Part shown: in pieces, positions 14,137-21,694 of the stretch
Position numbering within the stretch: position 1 is the stretch's first letter
Layout of the letters: each line of letters begins with the position of its first letter
The notes under the pieces: generated by a model
The model's database searches: none
Told to the model about the DNA's origin: nothing
The model's input: only the letters and a program-made list of their open reading frames with translations
Assembly: GCA_947090755.1 (NCBI GenBank)
Contig: CAMUPF010000013.1
Span: 1 to 46,257 of the forward strand
Source: an uncultured Candidatus Melainabacteria bacterium
GTDB lineage: Bacteria > Cyanobacteriota > Vampirovibrionia > Gastranaerophilales > Gastranaerophilaceae
Direction of reading: 5' to 3'
Length of the DNA: 46,257 nt
Made by a program: the position numbers and the translations under genes

Positions 14137-15045
14137 TTACCCCTTATTTTTTAAATAATTTAGTACTTTAGTAAGTTTTTCATCCGGCGGAATTTCCACC
14201 TCTATTATCTCATCAGAAAACGGTTTTGTAAACTTTAGACGGAATGACTGTAAAACCTGTTCTTGCGTAGCGGCTTTGCCTGTTCCGCCGTAAAGTGTGT
14301 CGTTGTAAACCGGATGTTTTTTATGCGCCAGATGTACACGAATCTGGTGAGTGCGGCCGGTAATCAGCGTTAATTCTAAGTAGGTTGCGTCTTTGAAGCG
14401 CTCCAGAACTTTTACAATTGTACGGCTTTCTTTGCCCTCCGGTACTACTGCCATTTTGTGGGTAACTTTCGGGTGGCGGCCAATAGGAAAATCCAGAATC
14501 TCATAATCCTCTTTGTAGTTGCCGTTTACGATTGCGCGATATTTCTTTTCTATTGTATGGTTTTTAATTTGTTCGGCCAGAAATTCGTGTGCCGCGTTGT
14601 TTTTGGCAATCATCAAAAGTCCTGATGTGTTTCTGTCTAGCCGGTGTAAAATCCCGCGGCGCAAATCTCCGTTTACGTCAGAAAGATTATCCCCGAATTT
14701 AAACAAAAGCGCGTTGACAAGTGTTCCGGTGCGTTCTTGTATTGTCGGATGGGTAAGCATTCCGGAAGGTTTGTTTACGACAGCCATATTCTCGTCGTCC
14801 CAGACGATTTCCAGCGGGATGTTTTCCGGCTCAATTTTTATTTCTTCAACTTCCGGAAGCGTAAGTGTGATTACGTCGTTTTCGCGCAGGGTGTAAGAAG
14901 GTTTTTTCTCTGCGGCGTTAATCTTTACCGCGCCGGATTTGATTAATGTTTGAATCTTTGAACGTGAAAAGTCCGCGCATTCTTCTGCCAGAAATGTGTC
15001 AAGCCGTTTACCTTCATTGTTCTCATCAACCGTTAGAGTAATCAT
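14137..15045 (-). CDS. RluA/RluD family pseudouridine synthase
   Basis: 302 residues with an N-terminal S4 domain (KRLDTFLAEECADFSRSKIQTLIKSGAVKIN) and the catalytic RluA core with the active-site motif GILHRLDRNTSGLLMIAKN (nucleophile Asp), plus GRTHQIRVHLAHKKHPV. The family makes pseudouridines in large-subunit rRNA or tRNA; RluD (23S helix 69) is the closest by layout, but specificity is inferred. The ATG follows the lspA stop codon without a gap, so the genes are co-translated, as in many bacteria where lspA and rluD are neighbours. Confidence 0.94.
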   Translation of the reverse strand: MITLTVDENNEGKRLDTFLAEECADFSRSKIQTLIKSGAVKINAAEKKPSYTLRENDVITLTLPEVEEIKIEPENIPLEIVWDDENMAVVNKPSGMLTHPTIQERTGTLVNALLFKFGDNLSDVNGDLRRGILHRLDRNTSGLLMIAKNNAAHEFLAEQIKNHTIEKKYRAIVNGNYKEDYEILDFPIGRHPKVTHKMAVVPEGKESRTIVKVLERFKDATYLELTLITGRTHQIRVHLAHKKHPVYNDTLYGGTGKAATQEQVLQSFRLKFTKPFSDEIIEVEIPPDEKLTKVLNYLKNKG

Positions 15046-15507
15046 TTAGCGAACCTTTTTGAATAAAATGGTTATGACAAGCACCGCAACGCTAGCATTA
15101 ATCATTATGTCCGAAATATTAAAAACAGGAAAGTTTATAAATGTAAGTTCAAAAAAGTCGCGAACACAGCCGATTTCGATGCGTTCGTGCATATTCCCGA
15201 ACGTACCTGCACATAGCATCGCAATCCAGAATAAAGTTGAAGCCCCAAGGCGTGAAAGGTTTTTGAACACATATACGAATAGCAATGTGATTGCGCTGCA
15301 AGAAAAAATTATCAAGGCCTCGCGTGCATTACGTAAAATATTAAACGCCGCGCCTGTGTTTTCAAGGTAATGAAGCTTTAATACCGGTGTTGAAAAATGC
15401 AGTCCGTGCGCCATACTGTTTACAAGCAGGTTTGACAAAAACAAATCGACGATAATTAAAAAGACAAAAAGGCTTATAAAATAAAGTGTTTTAGTCGTGT
15501 TGTTCAT
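15046..15507 (-). CDS. lspA: Lipoprotein signal peptidase (signal peptidase II)
   Basis: 153 residues with four hydrophobic segments. Family motifs are present in order: LENTGAAFNIL, GTFGNMHERIEIGCVRDFFEL with the first catalytic Asp in VRDF, and FNISDIMIN with the second. The usual GN..DR reads GNMHER, a Glu in place of a conserved but non-catalytic Asp. The enzyme removes signal peptides from prolipoproteins in the inner membrane. It overlaps the upstream secreted-protein gene by 17 nt. Confidence 0.93.
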   Translation of the reverse strand: MNNTTKTLYFISLFVFLIIVDLFLSNLLVNSMAHGLHFSTPVLKLHYLENTGAAFNILRNAREALIIFSCSAITLLFVYVFKNLSRLGASTLFWIAMLCAGTFGNMHERIEIGCVRDFFELTFINFPVFNISDIMINASVAVLVITILFKKVR

Positions 15508-16402
15508 CTGTTCCCTCTTTTACTCTTTCGTAATGCGTGTTTTCCGGAATTACATTAACTCTTGTCATCAGGAATGCAAGCCCGCTCATGTAAAGTTTTA
15601 CTCCGCCGTTTGGCCGCGGCTGCCCGCGTGTAATCGCGATTGAGGAGATATTGTATTCGTTAATATTTTTCTTGTTTGCGATAAAAATTCTCTCCAGTTC
15701 AATATCTTCAAGCACACGGAACGCGTCGTCATCCTCTTCTTTTAACGGGAAAATCGCGGGTGATTGGGTTATTGAACCCATCAATAAAGCCTGACGCGGA
15801 AGGTTATTTATTTCAACTTTTGATGTATAGCTTTCTCCTGCCGGAATTATCAGCGGCGCAGTAAGCTTAAAGTCAAGATATTTTGCTTCGCCAAAGATAA
15901 TAGAATTGTTTTCCTCAATGGCTTGTTCTGCGGTAATAAGCCATTTGCCGTTGAAGTTTTCCATATAATAAATTGTATGTGCAAACGCTTCTAAATCTCC
16001 TGTCAATTCAACATCTTCGCGTTTCAGGTTAGAAGCCTGCGCGTATTCATAAACGTCAATTGTTGCATATTTGCCGTTTATGTTGATATTGTTAATTTTA
16101 GTAGTCATTTTCAAATCAGGATAAAGCTCGTAGTTTTCTTTGATGATTTGAAAAGTCGTATTTTTATCGAACGCGTCAGAATTACGGTAGTTTTCTGAAT
16201 AGAAATCTTTTAATTTTTCGTATTCGTGATTGTTTGAATAAAGCGTTTGCTGTGCGAAACTGTTTTTGATAGCTTTTTCGGTTAATTTAAGTTCTTTTTT
16301 TGCTGCGGCGTTTTCTTTCCATTGAGCAACCATGCCGGCATGTGCGGTCTGAATGCTGAGAGCCAACCCTATAATCAATATTAATAAAAACTTTTTCTTC
16401 AT
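15491..16402 (-). CDS. Secreted protein, NTF2-like region, unknown function
   Basis: 303 residues. MKKKFLLILIIGLALSIQTAHA is a clear signal peptide. Residues 30-170 have the look of an NTF2/SnoaL-type fold (repeated YSENYRNSDAFDKN, KYATIDVYEYAQ, FNGKWLITAE segments), and the C-terminal part (FKLTAPLIIPAGESYTSKVEI) is beta-rich. I cannot assign a family with certainty. First gene of the operon with lspA and rluD. The ATG at 16402 follows a TATAAT box by 6 nt, implying a leaderless transcript. Confidence 0.7.
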   Translation of the reverse strand: MKKKFLLILIIGLALSIQTAHAGMVAQWKENAAAKKELKLTEKAIKNSFAQQTLYSNNHEYEKLKDFYSENYRNSDAFDKNTTFQIIKENYELYPDLKMTTKINNININGKYATIDVYEYAQASNLKREDVELTGDLEAFAHTIYYMENFNGKWLITAEQAIEENNSIIFGEAKYLDFKLTAPLIIPAGESYTSKVEINNLPRQALLMGSITQSPAIFPLKEEDDDAFRVLEDIELERIFIANKKNINEYNISSIAITRGQPRPNGGVKLYMSGLAFLMTRVNVIPENTHYERVKEGTDEQHD

Positions 16403-16408
16403 GATTAA

Positions 16409-16438
16409 ATTATAGGATAAAAGCCTACTCTACGTCAA
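16409..16438 (-). promoter_or_regulatory. Promoter of the lspA operon, leaderless
   Basis: TTGACG (16438-16433), 18-nt spacer, TATAAT (16414-16409), 6 nt to the ATG at 16402. The -35 lies in the last codons of the upstream small gene. Confidence 0.7.
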
Positions 16439-16610
16439 TAGTGACAGCGTCTTCGATATCTTTGTTGGCGATATGCTGTAAGCAAAATATGGTGTAAAGA
16501 TTGCTTTGGATTTCGCAAAGAGCGTCAAAAAGGCTTCCCAGGCTTTCTAATGAAGCTTCAAGTCTTTGATTAATTCTTTTGGTTAATTCTTTTTTTGTGT
16601 TGATGTCCAT
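16425..16610 (-). CDS. Small hypothetical protein (61 aa)
   Basis: MDINTKKELTKRINQRLEASLESLGSLF... is a mostly helical, soluble small protein. Start ATG 16610 has GAAAGG about 10 nt upstream. It is divergent from the XRE regulator gene (91 nt between starts), so the two might be functionally linked, but no family is recognised. Confidence 0.5.
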   Translation of the reverse strand: MDINTKKELTKRINQRLEASLESLGSLFDALCEIQSNLYTIFCLQHIANKDIEDAVTIDVE

Positions 16611-16688
16611 AGTTTATACCTTTCTTGTTATAGATTAAAATCCATGCAACATGTATTATAATCTATTCTATAAGTGCTGTCAACCATG

Positions 16689-16703
16689 TATAATGCAAAT
16701 ATG
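16689..16703 (+). promoter_or_regulatory. -10 box 6 nt before the XRE gene ATG
   Basis: TATAAT at 16689-16694, then 6 nt to ATG 16701. This decides for 16701 over the earlier in-frame ATG 16686, which would lie upstream of the box. Confidence 0.5.
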
Positions 16704-16922
16704 GATGTAAAAAATTATTATATAGAATTTTGCAACAACGTTAGGGCTGAAAAAGCTCGTAAAGGTTTAACTCGCCAGCAACTTGCTGAAAAAGCTGGAA
16801 TTTCAATAGATACAATGGGCCAAATTGAACGTGGAGAAGGAAATCCTCAATTTAATACAATAGTTTCAATAGCTCTTGCACTTGATGTTGATTTAAACAC
16901 CCTTTTACCGCTTAAAAAATAA
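16701..16922 (+). CDS. XRE family helix-turn-helix regulator (single domain)
   Basis: 73 residues consisting of one HTH_3 domain: RAEKARKGLTRQQLAEKAGISIDTMGQIERGEGNPQFNTIVSIALALDVDLNTLL. The second helix and recognition helix (RQQLAEKAGISIDTMGQIE) match the lambda-repressor-like fold. No extra sensor domain. Such small regulators often control neighbours; here the neighbours are the divergent 61-residue ORF and the RNA/peptide locus downstream. ATG 16686 is an alternative start (78 residues). Confidence 0.85.
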   Translation: MDVKNYYIEFCNNVRAEKARKGLTRQQLAEKAGISIDTMGQIERGEGNPQFNTIVSIALALDVDLNTLLPLKK

Positions 16923-16937
16923 GTTTGTATAACCCAC

Positions 16938-16966
16938 TTGAAATATTTTATGACATGGTTTATAAT
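16938..16966 (+). promoter_or_regulatory. Strong promoter of the 16973-17077 RNA
   Basis: TTGAAA (16938-16943), exactly 17 nt, TATAAT (16961-16966). It lies just after the XRE stop codon. Confidence 0.8.
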
Positions 16967-16972
16967 AAAAAC

Positions 16973-17077
16973 ATAGGGAGCCGGTCAGGCTTGTACCAGC
17001 CCAACCGACTTTATCACACCCTATATGAATTCAGAAATAATTGTTAAGAAAAGTCCTATTAGCCGTAGGACTTTTTT
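16973..17077 (+). ncRNA. Candidate small RNA, possible antisense antitoxin
   Basis: A perfect promoter upstream and a clear terminator (AGTCCTA / TAGGACT plus six T, 17052-17077) delimit a transcript of about 105 nt. Its 5' half folds well: ATAGGG (from 16973) pairs with CCCTAT (17019-17024) and encloses CGGT..GGCT / AGCC..ACCG. The 3' half is antisense to the 23-codon ORF on the other strand. It contains no convincing protein gene (an ATG at 17025 opens 23 codons without a Shine-Dalgarno). It matches no RNA class I know by eye (not SRP RNA, tmRNA or RNase P). Confidence 0.55.
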
Positions 17078-17092
17078 AATTACTTCCCTCAT
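17021..17092 (-). CDS. Candidate small hydrophobic peptide (23 aa), toxin-like
   Basis: ATG 17092 is preceded by TAAGGAGG ending 5 nt upstream, the strongest Shine-Dalgarno in the window. The 23-residue product starts MREVIKKVLRL, continues with a hydrophobic run (IGLFLTII) and ends SEFI: a basic N-terminus and a short membrane-prone helix, as in type I toxins. The ORF spans the terminator hairpin of the opposing small RNA. It is downstream of dnaB on the same strand; I see no certain promoter of its own. A regulatory leader peptide or chance ORF remains possible. Confidence 0.45.
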   Translation of the reverse strand: MREVIKKVLRLIGLFLTIISEFI

Positions 17093-17170
17093 ATGAGCCT
17101 CCTTATCTGCCCCTTATTATCACATTACAAGGGTGTGTGGCTTTCGGAGGTTCGGGGCGTTACCCTATGT
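17093..17170 (-). promoter_or_regulatory. Structured 5' region that can sequester the peptide's Shine-Dalgarno
   Basis: On the minus strand AGGGT pairs with ACCCT to form a hairpin whose loop holds GCCCC and CCTCC; these can pair with GGGGC and the Shine-Dalgarno GGAGG downstream. Such anti-SD or pseudoknot pairing is common in type I toxin mRNAs and translational riboswitches. Pairings were found by eye only. Confidence 0.35.
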
Positions 17171-17211
17171 TTAAATTTCAAAGTTCTGATTCCTGATGAA
17201 GTCAGTGTGTT

Positions 17212-18606
17212 TTAAAACGCATCAGTCTTAATCGGGTTTTTGAATTTTGTAATATTGCCCTGGAATAAGAGTTTAACGTTGCCGACAGGGCCGTTTCTGT
17301 GTTTTGCAATTATGATTTCGGATTCGCCGTTGGCGGATTTTGCCGCCGCTTCTTCGCCCTCTTCTTCAACTTTTTTATAATAATCGTCACGATAAATAAA
17401 CATTACAATATCGGCGTCCTGTTCGATTGCGCCGGATTCACGAAGGTCTGAAAGCATCGGGCGTTTGTCCGTTCTGCTTTCTACCGCACGGGATAATTGC
17501 GAAAGCGCAATTACCGGAACATCAAGTTCTCTTGCAAGTACTTTCAAGCCGCGCGAAATCGCAGAAATCTGCTGCATACGGTCTTCGCGGCCGGAACCTT
17601 CCATCAATTGCAGGTAGTCGATTACGATGAGGCCTAAATTCTTTTCTTTCATTTTTAAACGTCGGCATTTTGCACGTAAGTCGGTAATTGTACAGCCGCT
17701 TGTATCGTCGATATAAATTGGTGCCTGTGAAAATTCGTTCATTGCGTTTGCGAGTTTTTCCCAGTCTTTACTTTGCATATTGCCGGTTTTCAGACGTTGT
17801 GTGTCAACTTCCGCTTCCGAACACAACATACGCTGCATTAACTGTTGTTTTGACATTTCAAGCGAGAAGATTGCGACAGGAACTTTTGACTGAATCGCGA
17901 CATTTTGTGCAATGTTCAGAGCGAACGCTGTTTTACCCATTGCAGGGCGGGCTGCGATAATGATTAAGTCTGATTTATGAAGGCCGTTTGTCATTGCGTC
18001 AAGTTCGTAGAATTTAGTAGCAACGCCGGTTAGTTCGCCCTTGTGTTCGTAGTTGTATTCAATACGTTGATAGGTATCAAGAACGATATCTTTTACGTGA
18101 ACAAGGTCTGTGGTGGATTTTTTTGAGGCAATATCAAAGATTAAACGTTCGGCGCTGTCTAAAGCTTCGTCGACGGTAACCTGTTTTTCGTAGCCGCTTG
18201 CAACGATTTCGGAACCCGCGCTGATTAAGGAACGTTTAATCGCGTTTTCCATGATGATTTTTGCGTAGTATTTAACGTTTGCGGTTGTAACTGTGTTTGC
18301 AAGCAGGTCGTTAATATACGCGCGGCCGCCAACGCTTTCCAGTTTGGAATTATAGTTTAAGGTTTCTGAAACCGATACGATGTCGATGTTTTCGTTCGAA
18401 TCGTACAGGTGTTTCATTGCCTCATAAATATGTCTGTGTGCAGGCATGTAAAAAGATTCCGGACGCAGCATTTCAACGACTTTGTTTAGTACATTCGGCT
18501 GTTTTAATATCGCGCCGAGAACGGCTTCTTCGGCCTCAATACTTTGCGGCGGTAATGTATCCGGATTAACGTTTTTAAAATCTTTTCTTTCTTTTGTGAA
18601 TGCCAT
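17212..18606 (-). CDS. dnaB: Replicative DNA helicase
   Basis: 464 residues, normal length for DnaB and without an intein. N-terminal domain PPQSIEAEEAVLGAIL, linker, then the RecA-like ATPase with Walker A ARPAMGKTAFALNIA, SLEMSKQQLMQRML, Walker B LGLIVIDYLQLM and the C-terminal LRESGAIEQDADIVMFIYRDDYY. It unwinds DNA as a hexamer at the replication fork and is loaded through DnaA, whose gene is 3 kb away. The ATG at 18606 has AGGGG about 11 nt upstream. Confidence 0.97.
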   Translation of the reverse strand: MAFTKERKDFKNVNPDTLPPQSIEAEEAVLGAILKQPNVLNKVVEMLRPESFYMPAHRHIYEAMKHLYDSNENIDIVSVSETLNYNSKLESVGGRAYINDLLANTVTTANVKYYAKIIMENAIKRSLISAGSEIVASGYEKQVTVDEALDSAERLIFDIASKKSTTDLVHVKDIVLDTYQRIEYNYEHKGELTGVATKFYELDAMTNGLHKSDLIIIAARPAMGKTAFALNIAQNVAIQSKVPVAIFSLEMSKQQLMQRMLCSEAEVDTQRLKTGNMQSKDWEKLANAMNEFSQAPIYIDDTSGCTITDLRAKCRRLKMKEKNLGLIVIDYLQLMEGSGREDRMQQISAISRGLKVLARELDVPVIALSQLSRAVESRTDKRPMLSDLRESGAIEQDADIVMFIYRDDYYKKVEEEGEEAAAKSANGESEIIIAKHRNGPVGNVKLLFQGNITKFKNPIKTDAF

Positions 18607-18746
18607 GCTAAAATTTCCCCTTTATAATAAATTAGTCGAAACATTGGCGATTTTCTACATTCTTTAACAAATGTTAAAAGTTTGCCCGAAATACTAGCCT
18701 TAAATTTTATATTGTTCTATGATTAATGGAAATGAGGGAATTTTAC

Positions 18747-19226
18747 ATGATGGACGAAATTTTGGAAGATAAATCAGGGTTGGATTTAACCAAGCGCAGT
18801 GCGTTTTCTTATGCTGATGATGTGTTTACGTCGCGTTCTTTTTCAGCGTTGATTGCCAAAAATAATATTCCGTTCTCTCATAAAAAACTTGCTGATAATT
18901 ATGTAATTATTAAGCGCGTTTTCAGGTTTCAGGCCGTCAGCGGCAGAATAACCAAAACTGAAAAAGCGTTGCTTGATAAATATGATTTTAATACGTTAGA
19001 ATATACGACTGTAAAACAAATGTTTGAAGAACTTGCTCTTTTGCAAAAATGGTCTGCAAGCCCTGACGCTAAACTTCGTTCTGACGCTGATGAAATCCTT
19101 GAAATCAGAACCAAAGAATTAAAGTTCCTTTCTGCGAACCATTATGTAAATCTTTCCAACGAAATCTACCGCGGCTACGTTGCGCTTGAAAATTATTTCG
19201 TTGAGATTAGTAAGTATAAATATTAA
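18747..19226 (+). CDS. Hypothetical protein, helical
   Basis: 159 residues from ATG 18747, chosen for GAGGG 8 nt upstream; an earlier in-frame ATG at 18726 lacks one. The protein is soluble, charged and mostly helical (LTKRSAFSYADDVF ... AEKALLDKYDF-like stretches, LRSDADEILEIRTKELKFL, a C-terminal NEIYRGYVALENYFVEISKYKY). No family recognised. It is divergent from dnaB and its last 20 nt overlap the convergent comEC end. Confidence 0.6.
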   Translation: MMDEILEDKSGLDLTKRSAFSYADDVFTSRSFSALIAKNNIPFSHKKLADNYVIIKRVFRFQAVSGRITKTEKALLDKYDFNTLEYTTVKQMFEELALLQKWSASPDAKLRSDADEILEIRTKELKFLSANHYVNLSNEIYRGYVALENYFVEISKYKY

Positions 19227-21579
19227 CGAACTTTCTACGTGTAGAATTATACGTATAAGTCTTAATCGTTTTGCCGTCGGTTGAAATCTTTACCGCGTGG
19301 TCGTAATCTGTTCGGAAAACTTTTACCTCCTGCACACGAAGATTCTCTAAAGTCTGTTTGGACGGATGGCCAAAACGGTTTAATCCCGTTGAAATAATCG
19401 CAATTTTAGGGTTGATTCTCTGAAGCATTTCAGCGCTGGTGACGTTTTTCGCGCCGTGGTGGCCGACTTTTAGAACGTCAATATCGGCCGGAAGGAATCC
19501 TTTGACCGCTTCAAACCCTTTTACTCCGGCGTCACCGGTGAAAAGTACGTCAAAATCTTTATAGGTCATAAGGGTTTGGATTGAATTTTCGTTGTCACTG
19601 CCGTATATTCCGGAGCGCAAAAGTTTTATTTGTAAACCGTCACTTTCGATAATACTGTTGTTTTGCGGAATTTCAAACGGGGTTCCGGTAATATCTAGTG
19701 CTTGAAAAAGTGTTGTTGCGGTGGCGGTTTTTTGTTCGGTTGAATTAACGTAGACTCTGCCGACTTTGAAGTTTTCGACAATATAAGCCGCACCGCCGGC
19801 GTGGTCGTTATCAAAGTGTGTTACAATCAGCGCTTTGATTTTGCGAATTCCGTTGTCCTTCATATACTTTCCGATTATCATCGCGGCCTGCGGGTTGGTG
19901 CTGCGGTAGGAGAATTTACCCGTATCAATGACGTAATAATCGTTTTTAGGAGTTTTTACCAGAAAACAATCTGCGTTTTGTACATCAAACGCTATGATTT
20001 CAAAGTTGTTTGACGGGAGTTTTACAAATGTCAGGCAAACTGTCAGAAAGAGTGCAGCACCTGTGATGGCAAGCTTTTTGTTTAGACCGTTTTTAATTAT
20101 TAATGTAATAACTCCGAGAAGTAAGTAGTATAAAATTATCGCCAGAACCGGAGGTTTTGATGTGGTAATAAGCGAGTGCGGAAGTGCAGAAAAGAAATTT
20201 GAAATGCTTACGATTACAGAGATAAACAGGTTTAGAACGAAATCAATCGCAAGACACAAATATTTTGTAAACGGATAGAAAATCGCAAGGATTGAACTTA
20301 TAAATCCGCCGAAGCTTATAACGCAAAGAAACGGGATTATTGCAATATTTGCAAATACCGAATAAGGTGCAAATGTGTTGAAGTAGAACATTTGAGTCGG
20401 AGCGACCCAGCTTTGTGCAACAATCGGAATCGCCAAATCTCCTTTAATGGCTTCGGGAAGTTTAACAGTTTTCATGCGCAGATGTGCGGCCTGACCGGTT
20501 GTCAGAATCCCGAGTGTCGCGACAAATGACATCTGGAATCCGATGTCGTTTAGATATGCAGGATTATAAATTAGCATTAACAGTGCCACAAAAGATAAAA
20601 GTGAAACGCTATGTGCGTCACGGTCAAAGAGTTTTCCGACAAGTACGAACGTAAGCATAAGCGCTGCTCTGACAACCGACGCACCAAGTCCGGTCATAAG
20701 TGTATAAAGAATTACAAGAAAAATTCCTGAAACAAGCGTAATTCTGTATTCCACGCGCAGCCTTCTCATAAAGAAAAACCAGAAGCCCCAGATGAACGCA
20801 ACGTTCATCCCCGACGCAGCCAGAATATGGAGCAGGCCGGAATTGATAAACGAACTTTTGATATGTTCGGGCGGGGCAACAGCGTCGTCACCGAAAACTA
20901 CACCGCCTAGAATCTCAAGGTTTGGAGATTTCAGGTATTGTCGGTGAATCTTTAGAATTCTTCCCCGTAAATTGTTGAGTTTTTGCAGAAAAAGCCATTT
21001 AGGTGTGAGTTTTATGTCTAAAAGGGCGCAGTTTTCAGGTGTCGTATAAATTATTGAATATGCGCCGTGATTTTGCAAAAATCTTGCATAATTGAATTGT
21101 GACGGGTTGCTTACCTGCTGTGGACGGCGAAGACTTCCTTTGATTTCTACATGGTTCCCAACTTTGAAATCCTCAAACCTTCTTTGTTTATCGTTAACCC
21201 AGACTAAGACTTTACCCTTAGGGGCGTCGCTTTGCATATAAAATTTGCTTGTTTGTCCGTTTGTATCGGGAATGCTTACAATCCGGCCGCTGATTGTCAT
21301 TTGCGCCGGAGCCATCAGAGCAAGTTCGTCAAAATCCTTTATGCGCAGGCAGGAATTGAAAAATCCCAGATAAAACATAACCACTGTCAGTATCGCAATT
21401 TTTCGTGAAATAACCCTTGATAATGACAGGCCGATTGCCGCAAGCGTTACAAAAATTGCAATAAGAATTTCCGAGCCGTTATAAAAAGATATTACACCCA
21501 GAATGAATGCACACGTAACGGTGAACATTATAATGTTCTTGTTTTCCAGCAGTGTCGCTGCCTTATCTCTTAATTCCAT
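19207..21579 (-). CDS. comEC: ComEC/Rec2-type DNA uptake channel
   Basis: 790 residues with the three parts of full-length ComEC: N-terminal membrane segments with an OB-like DUF4131 domain (about 30-190), the competence channel with the signature GLLHILAASGMNVAFIWGF (about 245), and a C-terminal metallo-beta-lactamase-like domain with THFDNDHAGG and VGHHGAKN (about 575-760). In competent bacteria it transports single-stranded DNA across the inner membrane; the pilin family in this window could supply or resemble the uptake pilus, which is inference. Start ATG 21579; a TAAATT box ends 6 nt before it. Divergent from dnaA. Confidence 0.94.
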   Translation of the reverse strand: MELRDKAATLLENKNIIMFTVTCAFILGVISFYNGSEILIAIFVTLAAIGLSLSRVISRKIAILTVVMFYLGFFNSCLRIKDFDELALMAPAQMTISGRIVSIPDTNGQTSKFYMQSDAPKGKVLVWVNDKQRRFEDFKVGNHVEIKGSLRRPQQVSNPSQFNYARFLQNHGAYSIIYTTPENCALLDIKLTPKWLFLQKLNNLRGRILKIHRQYLKSPNLEILGGVVFGDDAVAPPEHIKSSFINSGLLHILAASGMNVAFIWGFWFFFMRRLRVEYRITLVSGIFLVILYTLMTGLGASVVRAALMLTFVLVGKLFDRDAHSVSLLSFVALLMLIYNPAYLNDIGFQMSFVATLGILTTGQAAHLRMKTVKLPEAIKGDLAIPIVAQSWVAPTQMFYFNTFAPYSVFANIAIIPFLCVISFGGFISSILAIFYPFTKYLCLAIDFVLNLFISVIVSISNFFSALPHSLITTSKPPVLAIILYYLLLGVITLIIKNGLNKKLAITGAALFLTVCLTFVKLPSNNFEIIAFDVQNADCFLVKTPKNDYYVIDTGKFSYRSTNPQAAMIIGKYMKDNGIRKIKALIVTHFDNDHAGGAAYIVENFKVGRVYVNSTEQKTATATTLFQALDITGTPFEIPQNNSIIESDGLQIKLLRSGIYGSDNENSIQTLMTYKDFDVLFTGDAGVKGFEAVKGFLPADIDVLKVGHHGAKNVTSAEMLQRINPKIAIISTGLNRFGHPSKQTLENLRVQEVKVFRTDYDHAVKISTDGKTIKTYTYNSTRRKFVNIYTY

Positions 21580-21678
21580 ACTTCAAATTTACAATAAAAG
21601 TTTGAAAACTTCAAAAATATTTACAATAAAAATCGTTACAAATGAAAACATATCGCTCTAAACATTTTCCTTTTGTTG

Positions 21679-21694
21679 TAAAATTTTGTCTATG
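21679..21694 (+). promoter_or_regulatory. dnaA -10 box, leaderless
   Basis: TAAAAT at 21679-21684 followed by 7 nt and the ATG at 21692. No clear -35. No cluster of DnaA boxes was seen in the 112-nt comEC-dnaA gap. Confidence 0.4.

Noticed and set aside
16973-17077. SRP RNA, tmRNA or preQ1-type riboswitch
   Set aside because: The SRP loop words (GGTC..GGAA..GCAGCC), tmRNA ends and the preQ1 core were not found.
21580-21691. Replication origin in the comEC-dnaA gap
   Set aside because: Only 112 nt, no TTATCCACA-type boxes; two TTTTATTGTAAAT repeats are not enough.
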